A stretch of 64,000 bases of DNA from positions 1 through 64,000 of IMG/VR virus record IMGVR_UViG_3300032282_006300; one strand, written 5' to 3'. Of this stretch, positions 22,394 through 30,621 are shown one piece after another (the stretch's first letter is position 1; every line of letters begins with the position of its first letter). The translations under genes and the position numbers were made by a program. Under the pieces are notes generated by a model. The model had not been told where the DNA came from. It worked only from the letters and a program-made list of their open reading frames with translations, and made no database searches. This stretch comes from a virus.

Positions 22394-25069
22394 CTAGGAA
22401 TGGGCCCCGCAAAAATGGCTACCTTCTTGGGCATCGTTTTCGCACCCTTCCCAGTAACTAGAGCCCATCGGCCCGCTCATGCCATCATTTGCTAGGCCTT
22501 CACACATGCCATCATATTTGCAACCTTCTCCGTCATTCCAACAATCATCCGCGTAGTGGTTTTCGTTGTCTACAAAACCTTCACATTCATGATCATCATC
22601 TTTTTGTGATTTAGCGCACTCGTCATATACACCAGTGTGGTCATGGTCGGTTTCGTGATCGCTCTTAGGGCATCCACAAAGGCAGGTGGCCCCTGGAGAC
22701 TCTTTGCTTGCCAATGCCTGACTTAGGGGTAGGTGTAGTTCACAAAGGGTCTGTCCGCCAACCACAGCGGTCTTAGCCACGTTGCCACAATAATCGCATT
22801 TAACGGCCTGAGCGGTCTTGTAGAAAGAGAACTCAGTCTTGCGGGAACCAGTACTTGACTTGGGTACAAATTTTTCAACGTGGTTGTCTTCAGTGTTGGC
22901 CCCGTTACCTCCACCATGACCCTTTCCAAAACCCAGTCCTCGTGTTACGTTTTTCATCAATCCTCCTGCGCCACCTGCGGCTCCTGATCCGGCTCCGGCT
23001 GCTCCGGCTCCGGCCCCTGCTACTTCAGCACCGGCTGCTCCTGCGCCTGCTACTTCAGCCCCTGCTGCTCCGGCTGCTCCTGCACCTTCAAGCAATGCGG
23101 CTCCTTCAAGCAACACTGGCAAGAAAGCGGTTTTATTTGAAGCGGTGCTTCCGCCAAGAAGATTATTGGCAGTGTTCTTAGCGTAAGTGCTGTCGGCCTC
23201 TAGGTGGGCTTTATGCCAATCAGATTGAGAACGGCGAAGTTGGTCTTTAATAATTTCGAAAGCAACTGCTCGTTCCATTGATTTAGGAGCAAATCGATAA
23301 ACAGCAAAAGCCTTGGACTTTTCATGGTCTTCTTGGGCGACTTTCAACCTAATGTCGGCGTTACGTTTTTTGCGGTCACGAATTTCTTCATGGCTTAGAC
23401 CCGAATTGTTAAGTTCTTCAAAAGCATCTTCAATGCTTGGCGCAGGACGAGTGTTCTTAGGCAATTTAAAACTGCGTCCACGTTCAGGAGAAGGACCGGT
23501 TTGAGGAGCGGGGGCTTGAGAAGGTTGTGGTTTTTCGTTAGGAGATTGGAAAACAATCGGGTTAACCGCACCAGTTACCTTGTTCCAAGGTTGCTTGGGA
23601 TTTTTGACGTGAGAACTAGAGCGCTTGCACTTGCATTTGCTAACCATGCAACCGCCGGAAACAGGTGCTCCACTTTCCTTATCTTTGCTACGGAACTCAA
23701 CGTCGTGACTGTTGGCTGAGTGTCCACAAGTAGAACAATTGTCTGCGCTGGTTTCCCTATTCCAATCGTCGTCGTCGTCGTCGTCGTCGGAATCGCTTTC
23801 GTTATACTCATCGCCAAAATCAAAATCGTCATCGTCATCTAGGTTAGACTCGCTACCACAAGGACATTGGCAATCTCCACCAACACAGTTTTGGTGATTG
23901 CCTTCAAAACATTCTTGACAAATGTCAGCCTTAGCCAACTTACTCAAATCATCCCAGACTTGCTCAGACAAGGACGCTGTGGCTTGTTTTTCCATTCCCG
24001 AATCTTTGCAACGACGGCAAATGTCTTGACCTGCCAAGTTCGCAAGGAAGTCGTCCCCGCCACAGAGTTTGCAAGCCCAACCATCTTTTGCCAATTCAAA
24101 ATCAACAGCAAACTTCTTAAGGGCGGTCACACTCAAATGCGCTAATGCGCCAGAGGTCTTAGCGGTAGTGCTCTTGCCGTCGCCTGAACACACTTCGGGG
24201 TGACTGTACCAATCCTGTGGTGCATCATCTAGGTCAAACCAACGCTGACACTTAGGACAAGTCACACCATTGCGACCAGCGTTCTTGTGAACAGCATGGG
24301 AGTGAATGTTGCCCTCCGTCTTAGCATCGGGCCATTCGCCTTCCATTGCTTCGTGTTGTTCATCGTGCTCTGCTTGCAAATGTTCATGGTCCCAGTGGTC
24401 TACGCTAAATCCCACAGGTGGATGTAATTGAACAATGTGTTGCAAAAGTTCAGTGCGGTCTTGAGTGTTTACGGGATTCTTTTCTGCATGTTCTTTCATT
24501 TGAGAATCCCTAAATGCATCTTCTTCTCGTTGTTTAACGAATTCCCTCATAATCTCAAAACGACCTTTATCGCAGATGAGCCCTGTGTGTGTTTTTCCAT
24601 CTTCGGTTGGAATTGTAATTGGAACCGTTTCACCTTCGCAATCGGAAGGATAAAGGTGAGAAATACAACGTCCGTCAAGGTTAGCAATCTTGCTACCTTG
24701 TGACGACTTCAGGGCTTCTTCGTAGGCATCAAAGTGGCGGTCGTAGTAGGAGTCAGGGTAGGAATTGTGACGCTTAGCGTGAGCCATTTCATCATCGTTG
24801 GGCTTAGGCTTTAGCGAGTTGAACAGTTTGACATCAAAACCTTCAGCCAATTCTGCATCGCCCTGAGAAGCAATCTTGTTCAACTCATTCCAAACCTGTT
24901 CGGAAAGGGACGAGGACTTGTCAAGGGGGAGTTCTTCTTGCTCACCGAAACCGTTCTTTACTTCTCTTGTTCCACCATCGCAAGGGCAGTCGCAACGACC
25001 TTCGCCACCATTGGAAGGAACATCACAGTTGTGGTGATTACCAATCTTGCAATGACGACAAGAATCCAT
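22394..25069 (-). CDS. Large zinc-ribbon modular protein, 891 aa
   Basis: N-terminus CRHCKIGNHHNCDVP and a later CQECFEGNHQNCVGG are duplicated Cys/His modules. SLSEQVWNELNKIAS (about residue 54) and SLSEQVWDDLSKLAK (about 370) repeat exactly the 'V-W-x-x-L-x-K-[IL]-A' peptide. A His-rich module (NTQDRTELLQHIVQLH, EWPDAKTEGNIHSH) also occurs in the 1948-aa protein. A poly-Asp run, a Gly/Ala-rich tract (about residues 650-710) and C-terminal Cys clusters follow. No enzyme motif. Belongs to the virion-type zinc proteins although it lies among small genes. Likely packaged or structural (inference). Confidence 0.65.
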   Translation of the reverse strand: MDSCRHCKIGNHHNCDVPSNGGEGRCDCPCDGGTREVKNGFGEQEELPLDKSSSLSEQVWNELNKIASQGDAELAEGFDVKLFNSLKPKPNDDEMAHAKRHNSYPDSYYDRHFDAYEEALKSSQGSKIANLDGRCISHLYPSDCEGETVPITIPTEDGKTHTGLICDKGRFEIMREFVKQREEDAFRDSQMKEHAEKNPVNTQDRTELLQHIVQLHPPVGFSVDHWDHEHLQAEHDEQHEAMEGEWPDAKTEGNIHSHAVHKNAGRNGVTCPKCQRWFDLDDAPQDWYSHPEVCSGDGKSTTAKTSGALAHLSVTALKKFAVDFELAKDGWACKLCGGDDFLANLAGQDICRRCKDSGMEKQATASLSEQVWDDLSKLAKADICQECFEGNHQNCVGGDCQCPCGSESNLDDDDDFDFGDEYNESDSDDDDDDDDWNRETSADNCSTCGHSANSHDVEFRSKDKESGAPVSGGCMVSKCKCKRSSSHVKNPKQPWNKVTGAVNPIVFQSPNEKPQPSQAPAPQTGPSPERGRSFKLPKNTRPAPSIEDAFEELNNSGLSHEEIRDRKKRNADIRLKVAQEDHEKSKAFAVYRFAPKSMERAVAFEIIKDQLRRSQSDWHKAHLEADSTYAKNTANNLLGGSTASNKTAFLPVLLEGAALLEGAGAAGAAGAEVAGAGAAGAEVAGAGAGAAGAGSGAAGGAGGLMKNVTRGLGFGKGHGGGNGANTEDNHVEKFVPKSSTGSRKTEFSFYKTAQAVKCDYCGNVAKTAVVGGQTLCELHLPLSQALASKESPGATCLCGCPKSDHETDHDHTGVYDECAKSQKDDDHECEGFVDNENHYADDCWNDGEGCKYDGMCEGLANDGMSGPMGSSYWEGCENDAQEGSHFCGAHS

Positions 25070-25107
25070 GACTTAAACCTTTTCGTAGAAGAAGCAACTC
25101 CTACGGA

Positions 25108-25353
25108 TTACTCCGCTTCTTTGGTCACTTCAACAGTATTGGACGTTTCAATCCATACTCTTGCGCCACACGAAAGCGGGTCTTGTGCTTGATAAACAAC
25201 TCTGGCGGCCTCCAGACCGTCCTGCCCATAGATGATGGCAGTGTGAGCGTACCTGTTCTCCTTGTAAGTCTTTACCGTCAGCACAGGCTCGTTAGTGTTG
25301 TTCTTGGCATTGGCTTTAATCTTGTGCTGGTTTACATGAATGATGGTTTTCAT
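25108..25353 (-). CDS. Hypothetical protein, 81 aa
   Basis: MKTIIHVNQHKIKANAKN..., a small basic beta-type protein; start overlaps the previous stop (ATGA at 25353-25350). It resembles short phage proteins of unknown function that pair with a preceding small gene. No family. Confidence 0.6.
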   Translation of the reverse strand: MKTIIHVNQHKIKANAKNNTNEPVLTVKTYKENRYAHTAIIYGQDGLEAARVVYQAQDPLSCGARVWIETSNTVEVTKEAE

Positions 25354-25490
25354 TTGACAAACACTTCGTTGGAAGCAATCTCACCCAATGTCACATCGGG
25401 GTGTTGTTCTAGGTATGCGTCAATGAAGTCTAGGTATTCTCCAAACTCTTGCTTGCTTCCCCTGAAGGACAAGACCAATGTCTTACTCAC
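25350..25490 (-). CDS. Hypothetical small protein, 46 aa
   Basis: GTG start at 25490 overlaps the end of the upstream gene by 8 nt; the stop overlaps the next ATG. Sequence MSKTLVLSFRGSKQEFGEYL then IASNEVFVK. Overlaps on both sides favour a real gene. Confidence 0.55.
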   Translation of the reverse strand: MSKTLVLSFRGSKQEFGEYLDFIDAYLEQHPDVTLGEIASNEVFVK

Positions 25491-25677
25491 CTAGCAACTC
25501 CTTAATGCTTCTGTCGTTATCTGCGTGGCAAGACTGACACATTATTTTGCCTTTAATCTTCTCGCTGTTAGCCCAAAGTGCTTCATTGTCTTCGGTCAAG
25601 TAGATGTGAAAGTCGCCATAGTCAGCGAACTTGCGACCGCACACCAAACACTTTCCTACTTGTGAAAGTCTTGCCAT
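25483..25677 (-). CDS. Small zinc-ribbon protein, 64 aa
   Basis: CLVCGRKFADYGDFHIY and MCQSCHADND supply two CxxC pairs about 35 residues apart. Helical C-terminus SIKELLGE. Likely a treble-clef or ribbon; function unknown. Confidence 0.65.
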   Translation of the reverse strand: MARLSQVGKCLVCGRKFADYGDFHIYLTEDNEALWANSEKIKGKIMCQSCHADNDRSIKELLGE

Positions 25678-25728
25678 AACAACTCCTATCGTTGGTTGCT
25701 TCCAACCTTACACCTTGCTGTCAAGCCT

Positions 25729-25923
25729 TTAGTCAGGCTCGTAAGGTTCAGAGTTGTTCACGACCTCGTGGAGTTCGCAGAACTTGTCTGAGGTTTCCGT
25801 GTCAATGTCGTCCTCGCAGAACTCAACATCGGGCACTTCTGTCCAATCAGGGTGAGCAACGGAGTAGTGATACATCACTGCCCAATTACACTTGCCCTTG
25901 ATTGGATTTACATCTTCACCCAT
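25729..25923 (-). CDS. Hypothetical Cys-containing protein, 64 aa
   Basis: ATG 25923 overlaps the upstream stop; the frame could extend to 25971 but that part lies inside the neighbour. KCNWAVMYHYSVAHPDW, VEFCEDD and KFCELHEVV give spaced Cys/His residues. Function unknown. Confidence 0.55.
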   Translation of the reverse strand: MGEDVNPIKGKCNWAVMYHYSVAHPDWTEVPDVEFCEDDIDTETSDKFCELHEVVNNSEPYEPD

Positions 25924-26020
25924 TGCGCTTTTCCTCCAGCAGTTTGGTGATACAAGGCACGCAGTAGTCAAAGCCGTTGGTGGCTTTGCTCTGGCAACCT
26001 TTGGTCTGGCAACGCTTCAC
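25916..26020 (-). CDS. Tiny zinc-finger protein, 34 aa
   Basis: GTG at 26020 overlaps the upstream stop as GTGA. The sequence MKRCQTKGCQSKATNGFDYC then PCITKLLEEKRNG has CxxxxC and CxxC, a minimal zinc finger. The longer frame upstream (to 26131) overlaps a better gene, so I prefer this start. Confidence 0.5.
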   Translation of the reverse strand: MKRCQTKGCQSKATNGFDYCVPCITKLLEEKRNG

Positions 26021-26328
26021 GGTTTGCTCACTTGCTTCTGTTGCTTCCTTACCTGAGATAGCCAAGTCGGAACTGCGTCCTTCCAGACGGCTCTGAGGTC
26101 GTCGTCGTTGTTGATGAGGTCTGCTACCCACTCGCGCGCGAGCACCACCTCCAGCAGTCGCTCCGCTTCCTCAAGTGATGTCTGCTCGTCTATCTCCAAC
26201 TGACAGACCGAGCAGAAGGCTTTGGCTTCATTGCCGGTGGAGTTGGGACAAGCAATCCAAGTCAATGAGCCATCATCTGCGTGTTCCCCGAAGGCAAAGC
26301 CTGAGCAGGGATAGTGTGTATTGTTCAT
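26017..26328 (-). CDS. Hypothetical protein with Cys pairs, 103 aa
   Basis: CSGFAFGEH, IACPNSTGNEAKAFCSVCQ: Cys residues that could form one zinc site, followed by helical EEAERLLEVVLAREWVADL. Start overlaps the previous stop (ATGA). Part of the operon from the promoter at 26815-26862. Confidence 0.6.
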   Translation of the reverse strand: MNNTHYPCSGFAFGEHADDGSLTWIACPNSTGNEAKAFCSVCQLEIDEQTSLEEAERLLEVVLAREWVADLINNDDDLRAVWKDAVPTWLSQVRKQQKQVSKP

Positions 26329-26786
26329 GCGCTCACCTTAGCACCTAGAGCCTCTGCTGGGTACACCATCTGCCCAGCCTCAATGTCCTCCCTGATGTGG
26401 ACTTCACTCCACTCAGGCTCAACGGTCAAGAAGCCAGAGCCGGAGAAGGGGAAGCAGGTAAGCACCAGACCGTCTACAAGCCACTCACAGCCATCATCGC
26501 CCCACTCCCATAGTCCTTTGACCAAAGGGAACTGCGCGGTCGTGTCAAACTGTCTGGCGGTCGTGTCAATGACAATCTCCTCGGCTTCCACCCAAACTGC
26601 CCAATGCTCACGACCTTGATACTCAACGCCGGTCATTCGTATCAGGCTTGCGTCAATGCCTCGGTCTTGGAGGAACTGCGCCAAGCCCTGAGAGGCAATG
26701 ACACAATGTCCCCAAGCCTTGTGAGGTACTGACAAGTCCTGCTGGCTTTCGCACCACTGCTGGACTAGCCCTAGCGTGTGGTTCAT
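26325..26786 (-). CDS. Papain/transglutaminase-like fold protein, 153 aa
   Basis: ATG 26786 with AAGGAGCAAG upstream. A Cys-His-Asp triad is plausible: C28 in GHCVIASQGLAQFL, H61 in REHWAVWVEA, D74 in VIDTTARQF, the order and local context of papain-like/transglutaminase-like phage proteins. First gene of an operon (overlaps next by ATGA). Substrate unknown; could be a peptidase, amidase or a non-catalytic fold. Confidence 0.55.
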   Translation of the reverse strand: MNHTLGLVQQWCESQQDLSVPHKAWGHCVIASQGLAQFLQDRGIDASLIRMTGVEYQGREHWAVWVEAEEIVIDTTARQFDTTAQFPLVKGLWEWGDDGCEWLVDGLVLTCFPFSGSGFLTVEPEWSEVHIREDIEAGQMVYPAEALGAKVSA

Positions 26787-26814
26787 CTTGCTCCTTCCGT
26801 TGTTGTTGTGCCCC

Positions 26815-26862
26815 ACCTTAGCGACTAACGCCGGAGAGTCAAGCACCCTCACCGGCGTGTCG
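26815..26862 (-). promoter_or_regulatory. CGACACGCCG promoter for 26325-26786
   Basis: CGACACGCCG, 32 nt, TAAGGT (-10). TTGACT sits 16 nt before the -10 as a -35. Confidence 0.7.
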
Positions 26863-26876
26863 CCAGATTGTTTGAG

Positions 26877-27161
26877 TCAGCAATACTCGCAGATTTCGCA
26901 GTGCTCCACGGCGCAACGCACTATTGGCTGGCGGAGCAACTCCAGCAGGTAGCCGAGGAACTCAGGTCGGGTGATGTCCCATGCTTCTTCTTCAATGTGT
27001 CCGTAGTGCAATGGATTGCTCTCGTCCTCCATGAGCACGAAGCCTGCGGAGCAAGACCAATCCGCTCCGTAAGTGTTCACATCTCCGCGCTCGGTGTAGA
27101 CCTCAATCTCAATGCCGACTTGCTCAGCCAGCGTGAGCACTTGCTTGAGTGTTGCCTTCAT
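26877..27161 (-). CDS. Hypothetical protein, 94 aa
   Basis: MKATLKQVLTLAEQVGIEIE helix, an aromatic acid region (WDITRPEFLGYLLELLRQP), and a C-terminal Cys cluster (CAVEHCEICEYC). Own promoter and SD (GGGGGCAAGAC). Function unknown. Confidence 0.65.
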   Translation of the reverse strand: MKATLKQVLTLAEQVGIEIEVYTERGDVNTYGADWSCSAGFVLMEDESNPLHYGHIEEEAWDITRPEFLGYLLELLRQPIVRCAVEHCEICEYC

Positions 27162-27190
27162 GTCTTGCCCCCTTCGTTGTCGTTGGTACT

Positions 27191-27238
27191 AACTTACACG
27201 CAACGCCGGAGGAGTCAAGCATTTCCACCGGCGTGTCG
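27191..27238 (-). promoter_or_regulatory. CGACACGCCG promoter for 26877-27161
   Basis: CGACACGCCG, 32 nt, TAAGTT. TTGACT lies 16 nt upstream of the -10. CTCCGGCGTTGCG next to the -10 is an imperfect inverted half-site. Confidence 0.75.
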
Positions 27239-27248
27239 CAAGATTGTG

Positions 27249-27521
27249 TCAGCGCGTTGCGTTGATGGGGAACATCTCATCAAAGATTTCCCACAGTCGG
27301 GCTTCCACAAGACCGGCTTGGTCAAAGGTGTCCGATACGATAAAGGACTCGTTTGGCTTGGTCGTCCAAATCTGCCCATCGTCAAGGACAAGACGGAAGC
27401 CTGTGCCGTCTGGTGTGACCCTTTGGACAACTCGGCTCATTACCCAAGCACCTGTGCGGGGATTGCCGTGGAGGGTGATGATGTCCTGCGTCTTGATTTC
27501 GTTAGCCGGTGTCTGGTTCAT
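27249..27521 (-). CDS. Hypothetical protein, 90 aa
   Basis: ATG 27521 follows GGGAGCAACACA; residues include ITLHGNPRTGAWVMSRVVQR, a small beta-barrel-like segment, and an acidic C-terminus. The longer frame to 27557 enters the promoter leader. Function unknown. Confidence 0.65.
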   Translation of the reverse strand: MNQTPANEIKTQDIITLHGNPRTGAWVMSRVVQRVTPDGTGFRLVLDDGQIWTTKPNESFIVSDTFDQAGLVEARLWEIFDEMFPINATR

Positions 27522-27552
27522 TGTGTTGCTCCCTTTCGTTGTCGTTAGTACT

Positions 27553-27601
27553 AACATACACGCCGGTGGTCACTTTCGCGGTATTGACCACCGGCGTGTC
27601 G
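27553..27601 (-). promoter_or_regulatory. CGACACGCCG promoter with 12-bp dyad for 27249-27521
   Basis: CGACACGCCG, 33 nt, TATGTT. CGCCGGTGGTCA and TGACCACCGGCG pair perfectly, so the motif has an inverted copy just before the -10; no TTGACA-like -35. Confidence 0.72.
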
Positions 27602-27610
27602 CAAGTTATT

Positions 27611-27982
27611 TCAGCCGTAGATTTCCTCACCAAAGATTGCCAACTGAAGCACCGTGGTGGCAACGCAAACATCCCACGACCAGAAGTCGGTGGAGATGGC
27701 ATTGCCACAGCAGGAGTCGCGCAGAGAGCGCGTCAGGGCAATCTGGAAGCCCCTCTCAATGTCAGCAATACCCAAGATGATTTCGCTTGGCTTGCCATCG
27801 TAGAAGTCGTCCTGCTTGTAATAGGTGAACTTGATTTCACCAATGGTTTCCCAATCGGCTTCGCCGAGGTACTCGGCTGAAACGCAGAAGGACTTCATCA
27901 CAGGGTCGCAATCCCAGCCTGAGCCGAAAGTGGCTTCCCATAGAGCCTTGCTGTCCACCTCTACTGCGATTGTCTGGTTCAT
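27611..27982 (-). CDS. Hypothetical protein, 123 aa
   Basis: ATG 27982 with GAGGAGCAAGACA. Sequence has LRDSCCGNAISTDFWSWDVC and an acidic centre; compact alpha/beta. Function unknown. Confidence 0.65.
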   Translation of the reverse strand: MNQTIAVEVDSKALWEATFGSGWDCDPVMKSFCVSAEYLGEADWETIGEIKFTYYKQDDFYDGKPSEIILGIADIERGFQIALTRSLRDSCCGNAISTDFWSWDVCVATTVLQLAIFGEEIYG

Positions 27983-28015
27983 TGTCTTGCTCCTCTCGTT
28001 GTTGTCGTTGGTACT

Positions 28016-28063
28016 AACATACACGAAACGCCGGTGGAAACAAGCATTTCCACCGGCGTGTCG
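28016..28063 (-). promoter_or_regulatory. CGACACGCCG promoter for 27611-27982
   Basis: CGACACGCCG, 32 nt, TATGTT. GCCGGTGGAAA and TTTCCACCGGC form an 11-bp hairpin that may also terminate the upstream gene. Leader ACCAACGACAACGAG is shared with neighbours. Confidence 0.72.
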
Positions 28064-28067
28064 CGGA

Positions 28068-28364
28068 TTATTTCACGCAGTCGGGACAGCCCAACTCGCA
28101 AGGCTCAACTCGTGAGCAAAGGTCTACGACACTCTCCCAGATGTCGCCCCAAAGTTCACCGTCCGTCCTGCTGTAATAGTAATCACGGTAGTGGCTGTCA
28201 CCATAGAAGGTGTAGCCGGTCGGAGGGTCAAGGCTGACATGACCACCGGAGATAACGAGGGTGCAACCTGCTCGCTTCGCGGAGGCGATTGCTTGCGCCT
28301 TCGTTGCCTTGCGGGCGGGCTTGACGGCAAAGAGTTGGTTCAGTCGTTGTTCTAGTTCTAACAT
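28068..28364 (-). CDS. Hypothetical protein, 98 aa
   Basis: ATG 28364 after AAAGGAGCAAGACC. N-terminal helix LELEQRLNQLFAVKPARKAT, SAKRAGCTLVISGGHVS, then Tyr-rich YGDSHYRDYYYSRTDG and CELGCPDC at the end. Function unknown. Confidence 0.62.
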   Translation of the reverse strand: MLELEQRLNQLFAVKPARKATKAQAIASAKRAGCTLVISGGHVSLDPPTGYTFYGDSHYRDYYYSRTDGELWGDIWESVVDLCSRVEPCELGCPDCVK

Positions 28365-28395
28365 GGTCTTGCTCCTTTCGGTTGTCGTTGGTACT

Positions 28396-28443
28396 AACAT
28401 ACACGAGTTTGCCCGAAACCTCGGTATTTCCACCGGCGTGTCG
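28396..28443 (-). promoter_or_regulatory. CGACACGCCG promoter for 28068-28364
   Basis: CGACACGCCG, 32 nt, TATGTT; the spacer shares GAGGTTTCGGGCAAA with the promoter at 28937-28984, suggesting duplication. Confidence 0.72.
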
Positions 28444-28464
28444 CAAACTATTTATTTCACCAAA

Positions 28465-28498
28465 GACCCCTGCCAGACGGGGGATGCTGGCAGGGGTC
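28465..28498 (-). terminator. Hairpin terminator after 28520-28891
   Basis: GACCCCTGCCAG and CTGGCAGGGGTC pair over 12 bp, followed on the minus strand by TTTGGTGAAATAAA. Confidence 0.75.
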
Positions 28499-28519
28499 GG
28501 TCTGGTGTCAGGTCAGGCT

Positions 28520-28891
28520 CTAACCCTCCCTGCTCGTGTCGTTCACATCGTGGCTGTGAAACTCGCCCTCGCTCTGGATTTCAGAAGCCAGCGCGTCCTC
28601 ATCATCAAGGCAGTAGTCGTTGGACTCCACCTCGTACTCAGCCTCGCTCCAATCCAGCCAACGCTCAAGGTTGTCACCGTCACCCTCGCTATCAACGAGG
28701 GTGGTGGCTTCCTGCTCATCAGTAGCCAAGACCAGCAAGGAGAAGGGCACTGTGGCTGTGACCTCCACCGTGAGCGTAATGCCAAACTCGGCAAACTCAA
28801 GTTGAGCGCGGTACTCAGCAGTGCCGGTCACGCGGAACTTGTGGAGTTCTTGCGTGAAAGCAATCTCGTCATTGCTGTCAAAGTAGTTCAT
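28520..28891 (-). CDS. Hypothetical acidic protein, 123 aa
   Basis: Strongly acidic; beta-rich N-terminal half (EFGITLTVEVTATVPFSLLV) then DSEGDGDNLERWLDWSEAEY. ATG with AAGGGGACGACA. Has its own promoter and terminator. Function unknown; an anti-host DNA-mimic role would fit acidity but is speculative. Confidence 0.65.
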   Translation of the reverse strand: MNYFDSNDEIAFTQELHKFRVTGTAEYRAQLEFAEFGITLTVEVTATVPFSLLVLATDEQEATTLVDSEGDGDNLERWLDWSEAEYEVESNDYCLDDEDALASEIQSEGEFHSHDVNDTSREG

Positions 28892-28936
28892 TGTCGTCCC
28901 CTTCTGTCGGTGTAAGCGGTCTTGCTTACAAGGAAT

Positions 28937-28984
28937 ACATTACACACCTTTGCCCGAAACCTCGGCATTTACATCGGCGTGTCG
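28937..28984 (-). promoter_or_regulatory. CGACACGCCG promoter for 28520-28891
   Basis: CGACACGCCG, 32 nt, TAATGT. Confidence 0.68.
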
Positions 28985-29443
28985 CAAGATTTATTTCAGG
29001 GGAGGTAAGAATACCCCTCCCTCCCTACCCTATTTATGGTATCGGCAATCTCGCGCGAAGTCACGCACATCTACCGGCGTGTCGTGAAAAAGTTTATGGA
29101 TTTATCGGCGTGTCGCTACATAACCTGTGCTCAACTCCCCAGATTGCTCTGTATCGCACGAACGCAGGGGGGCTGGTGTGATTGGATAGGGGCAGGGCTA
29201 AGGCTCTCACAGGGGCACACAGGGCTTCTGGTGGGGGTATGCCCCTTGTCAAGCATTGACTCCGGCGTGTCGTGAACTTTCGCCTGAAACGACCAAACCC
29301 CCCTCACGACAATGGGGGGGTCTGGGAGTCGCTGGGGAGGAAAGGAATACTCCTATGCGACTGCCACGCGCTGACAAGGCGCGTGGGGGTGAGCCTAGCC
29401 GGTGAGTCACGGGGGATGGACTCACCGGCTAGGGGCGTGGGGG
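28985..29443. other. Gene-free stretch with promoter-box doublet and non-coding unit A
   Basis: Holds a CGACACGCCG doublet (29075-29084 and 29106-29115, 31 bp apart, AT-rich spacer), a third box at 29263-29272, and between them a 150-bp unit related to 30302-30459 and 36128-36243. No reading frame with an SD. The left box could drive a TACCAT -10 at 29036-29041. Confidence 0.6.
29364..29433 (-). terminator. Strong terminator after 29444-29818
   Basis: CCTAGCCGGTGAGTC (29394-29408) pairs perfectly over 15 bp with 29419-29433; an 8-bp CCACGCGC hairpin (29364-29386) follows on the transcript, and a C6/G6 hairpin near 29303-29328 comes next. Confidence 0.8.
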
Positions 29444-29818
29444 CTACATAGGCTTCACCACGATGTAGTCGGTGGCGGTAGCCAGCATTTCGGCAATCGC
29501 AGGGTACTCAGCCTTCAGGCGAGTGGTGTCAATGCCGGTGCGAGTCCGAGAGCAAGCCATAACCTGAACATAGCCTCCGACTGAACCAGCCTCGTGACCA
29601 TCAAGAAGGGTCAGGATTTGAGCGCGAACCGCCTTTTCCTGAGCCTCAAACAACTTGCTCGCGGTGCGAGCCTCGTTGAGAGCGTTCACCAACTCCAACA
29701 GGTTGGTGTTGTCAAGAGCGATAACATCATCACTCACAGCGGTCGTCTGCTTCACAGCAGGAGCAATACCGACAAGTCGCGCGATTGCGGACTTGGTGAT
29801 TTCGGTCAAAGTAGCCAT
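29444..29818 (-). CDS. Hypothetical helical phage protein, 124 aa
   Basis: Sequence LLELVNALNEARTASKLFEA, AVRAQILTLL, then TGIDTTRLKAEYPAIAEM. This 'long helix plus D-T-x-x-L-K-x-x-x-P-x-I' pattern is common next to YqaJ/RecB-type nuclease genes in actinophages, but no nuclease is near. ATG after AAAGGAACGACA. Function unknown. Confidence 0.65.
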   Translation of the reverse strand: MATLTEITKSAIARLVGIAPAVKQTTAVSDDVIALDNTNLLELVNALNEARTASKLFEAQEKAVRAQILTLLDGHEAGSVGGYVQVMACSRTRTGIDTTRLKAEYPAIAEMLATATDYIVVKPM

Positions 29819-29865
29819 TGTCGTTCCTTTCCTTGTCGTTGTAAGCGGTCTTGCTTACAGGGACT

Positions 29866-29913
29866 AACTTACCGGACACACCGGAGGAGTCAAGCATTTC
29901 CTCCGGCGTGTCG
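29866..29913 (-). promoter_or_regulatory. CGACACGCCG promoter for 29444-29818
   Basis: CGACACGCCG, 32 nt, TAAGTT, with TTGACT 16 nt before the -10 and GGAGGAAA/TGACTCCTCC symmetry. Confidence 0.75.
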
Positions 29914-29918
29914 CGGAT

Positions 29919-30185
29919 TTATTTCGTGTTCAGCGCGTCAAACTGTGCGTGCCACTCAGGGCTTGTCGCCTTGCCACACGAGATAGCAACTTCCAGCACC
30001 GCAATCGCGGTGTCAATAGACATCACCACTTCTTGTGGTGCGTCTGGAGCAGACCACTCGTATAAGTGCCTGTCCTCTCGCGCGATGTGCCAAGACTCGT
30101 ACCGAGCCTGAGCAAGTTCGCCCAGAGCCGAGTCAAGCAGGTTCAGCACGCGAAGCGTGGTTTCCCTTTGCCTTTGGACTGTCAA
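29919..30185 (-). CDS. Hypothetical helical protein, 88 aa
   Basis: Starts with TTG at 30185 (AGGAAAGG upstream; no ATG nearby). Sequence RVLNLLDSALGELAQARYES and VVMSIDTAIAVLEVAISCGK is all-alpha. Function unknown. Confidence 0.6.
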   Translation of the reverse strand: MTVQRQRETTLRVLNLLDSALGELAQARYESWHIAREDRHLYEWSAPDAPQEVVMSIDTAIAVLEVAISCGKATSPEWHAQFDALNTK

Positions 30186-30217
30186 TGTCCTTTCCTTCCT
30201 GTTGAGTTGTTGGTAAT

Positions 30218-30265
30218 AACCTACACGAAACCTCCGACAATGCTGGGATTTCGCTCGGCGTGTCG
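30218..30265 (-). promoter_or_regulatory. CGACACGCCG promoter for 29919-30185
   Basis: CGACACGCCG, 32 nt, TAGGTT. A second box lies upstream at 30302-30311 across an AATAAATAAATAAATC tract. Confidence 0.7.
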
Positions 30266-30301
30266 CAAACTTTATGAGATTTATTTATTTATTGGAGTCA
30301 C

Positions 30302-30459
30302 CGGCGTGTCGCTACACGACCTGTGAGTAAATCCTCCCTAACGGACTTTCAGGCAGGGGGTGGGGTGATTGCCCCTAAACAGGGGGTAAATGGCTTAGAA
30401 CGGCGCACAGGGCTTCTCCGGCGATTTGGCTAAAGTCAAGCATTTGGCTCGGCGTGTCG
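30302..30459 (-). repeat. Non-coding homologous unit B
   Basis: Bounded by CGACACGCCG boxes at both ends. On the minus strand it starts AGAAGCCCTGTGCGCC, contains TTACCCCC and CAATCACCCC, and ends GTGTAGCGACACGCCG, as units A (29106-29272) and C (36128-36243) do. No gene. Confidence 0.6.
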
Positions 30460-30621
30460 GGAACTTTCGTGACAATAGCAACCGCACGACTTGACCTGCC
30501 CTTCGCGCTCGTATGACTCACGACACGCCGAGTGCTGATGTGTCAAGCACCAGCCGAAACTTGTGGTACGGTCGGAGGTGGACTTTGGCTTCGGCTTCGG
30601 CTTCGGCTTTGCCCTAGTCAT
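30436..30621 (-). CDS. Small Cys/His-rich basic protein, 61 aa
   Basis: ATG 30621 has AGGGGGGC upstream. (KP)5 run at the N-terminus, then CLTHQHSAC and CGCYCHESSRH, enough ligands for one zinc site. A copy of the CGACACGCCG core in the opposite sense (30521-30530) lies inside this coding region. The longer upstream frame is made of the AGTCCG repeats and is rejected. Confidence 0.55.
   Translation of the reverse strand: MTRAKPKPKPKPKSTSDRTTSFGWCLTHQHSACRESYEREGQVKSCGCYCHESSRHAEPNA

Noticed and set aside
26868-27548. Plus-strand 226-codon open frame
   Set aside because: It crosses a CGACACGCCG promoter and is antisense to two better genes with promoters and SDs; the composition is that of a GC-rich shadow frame.
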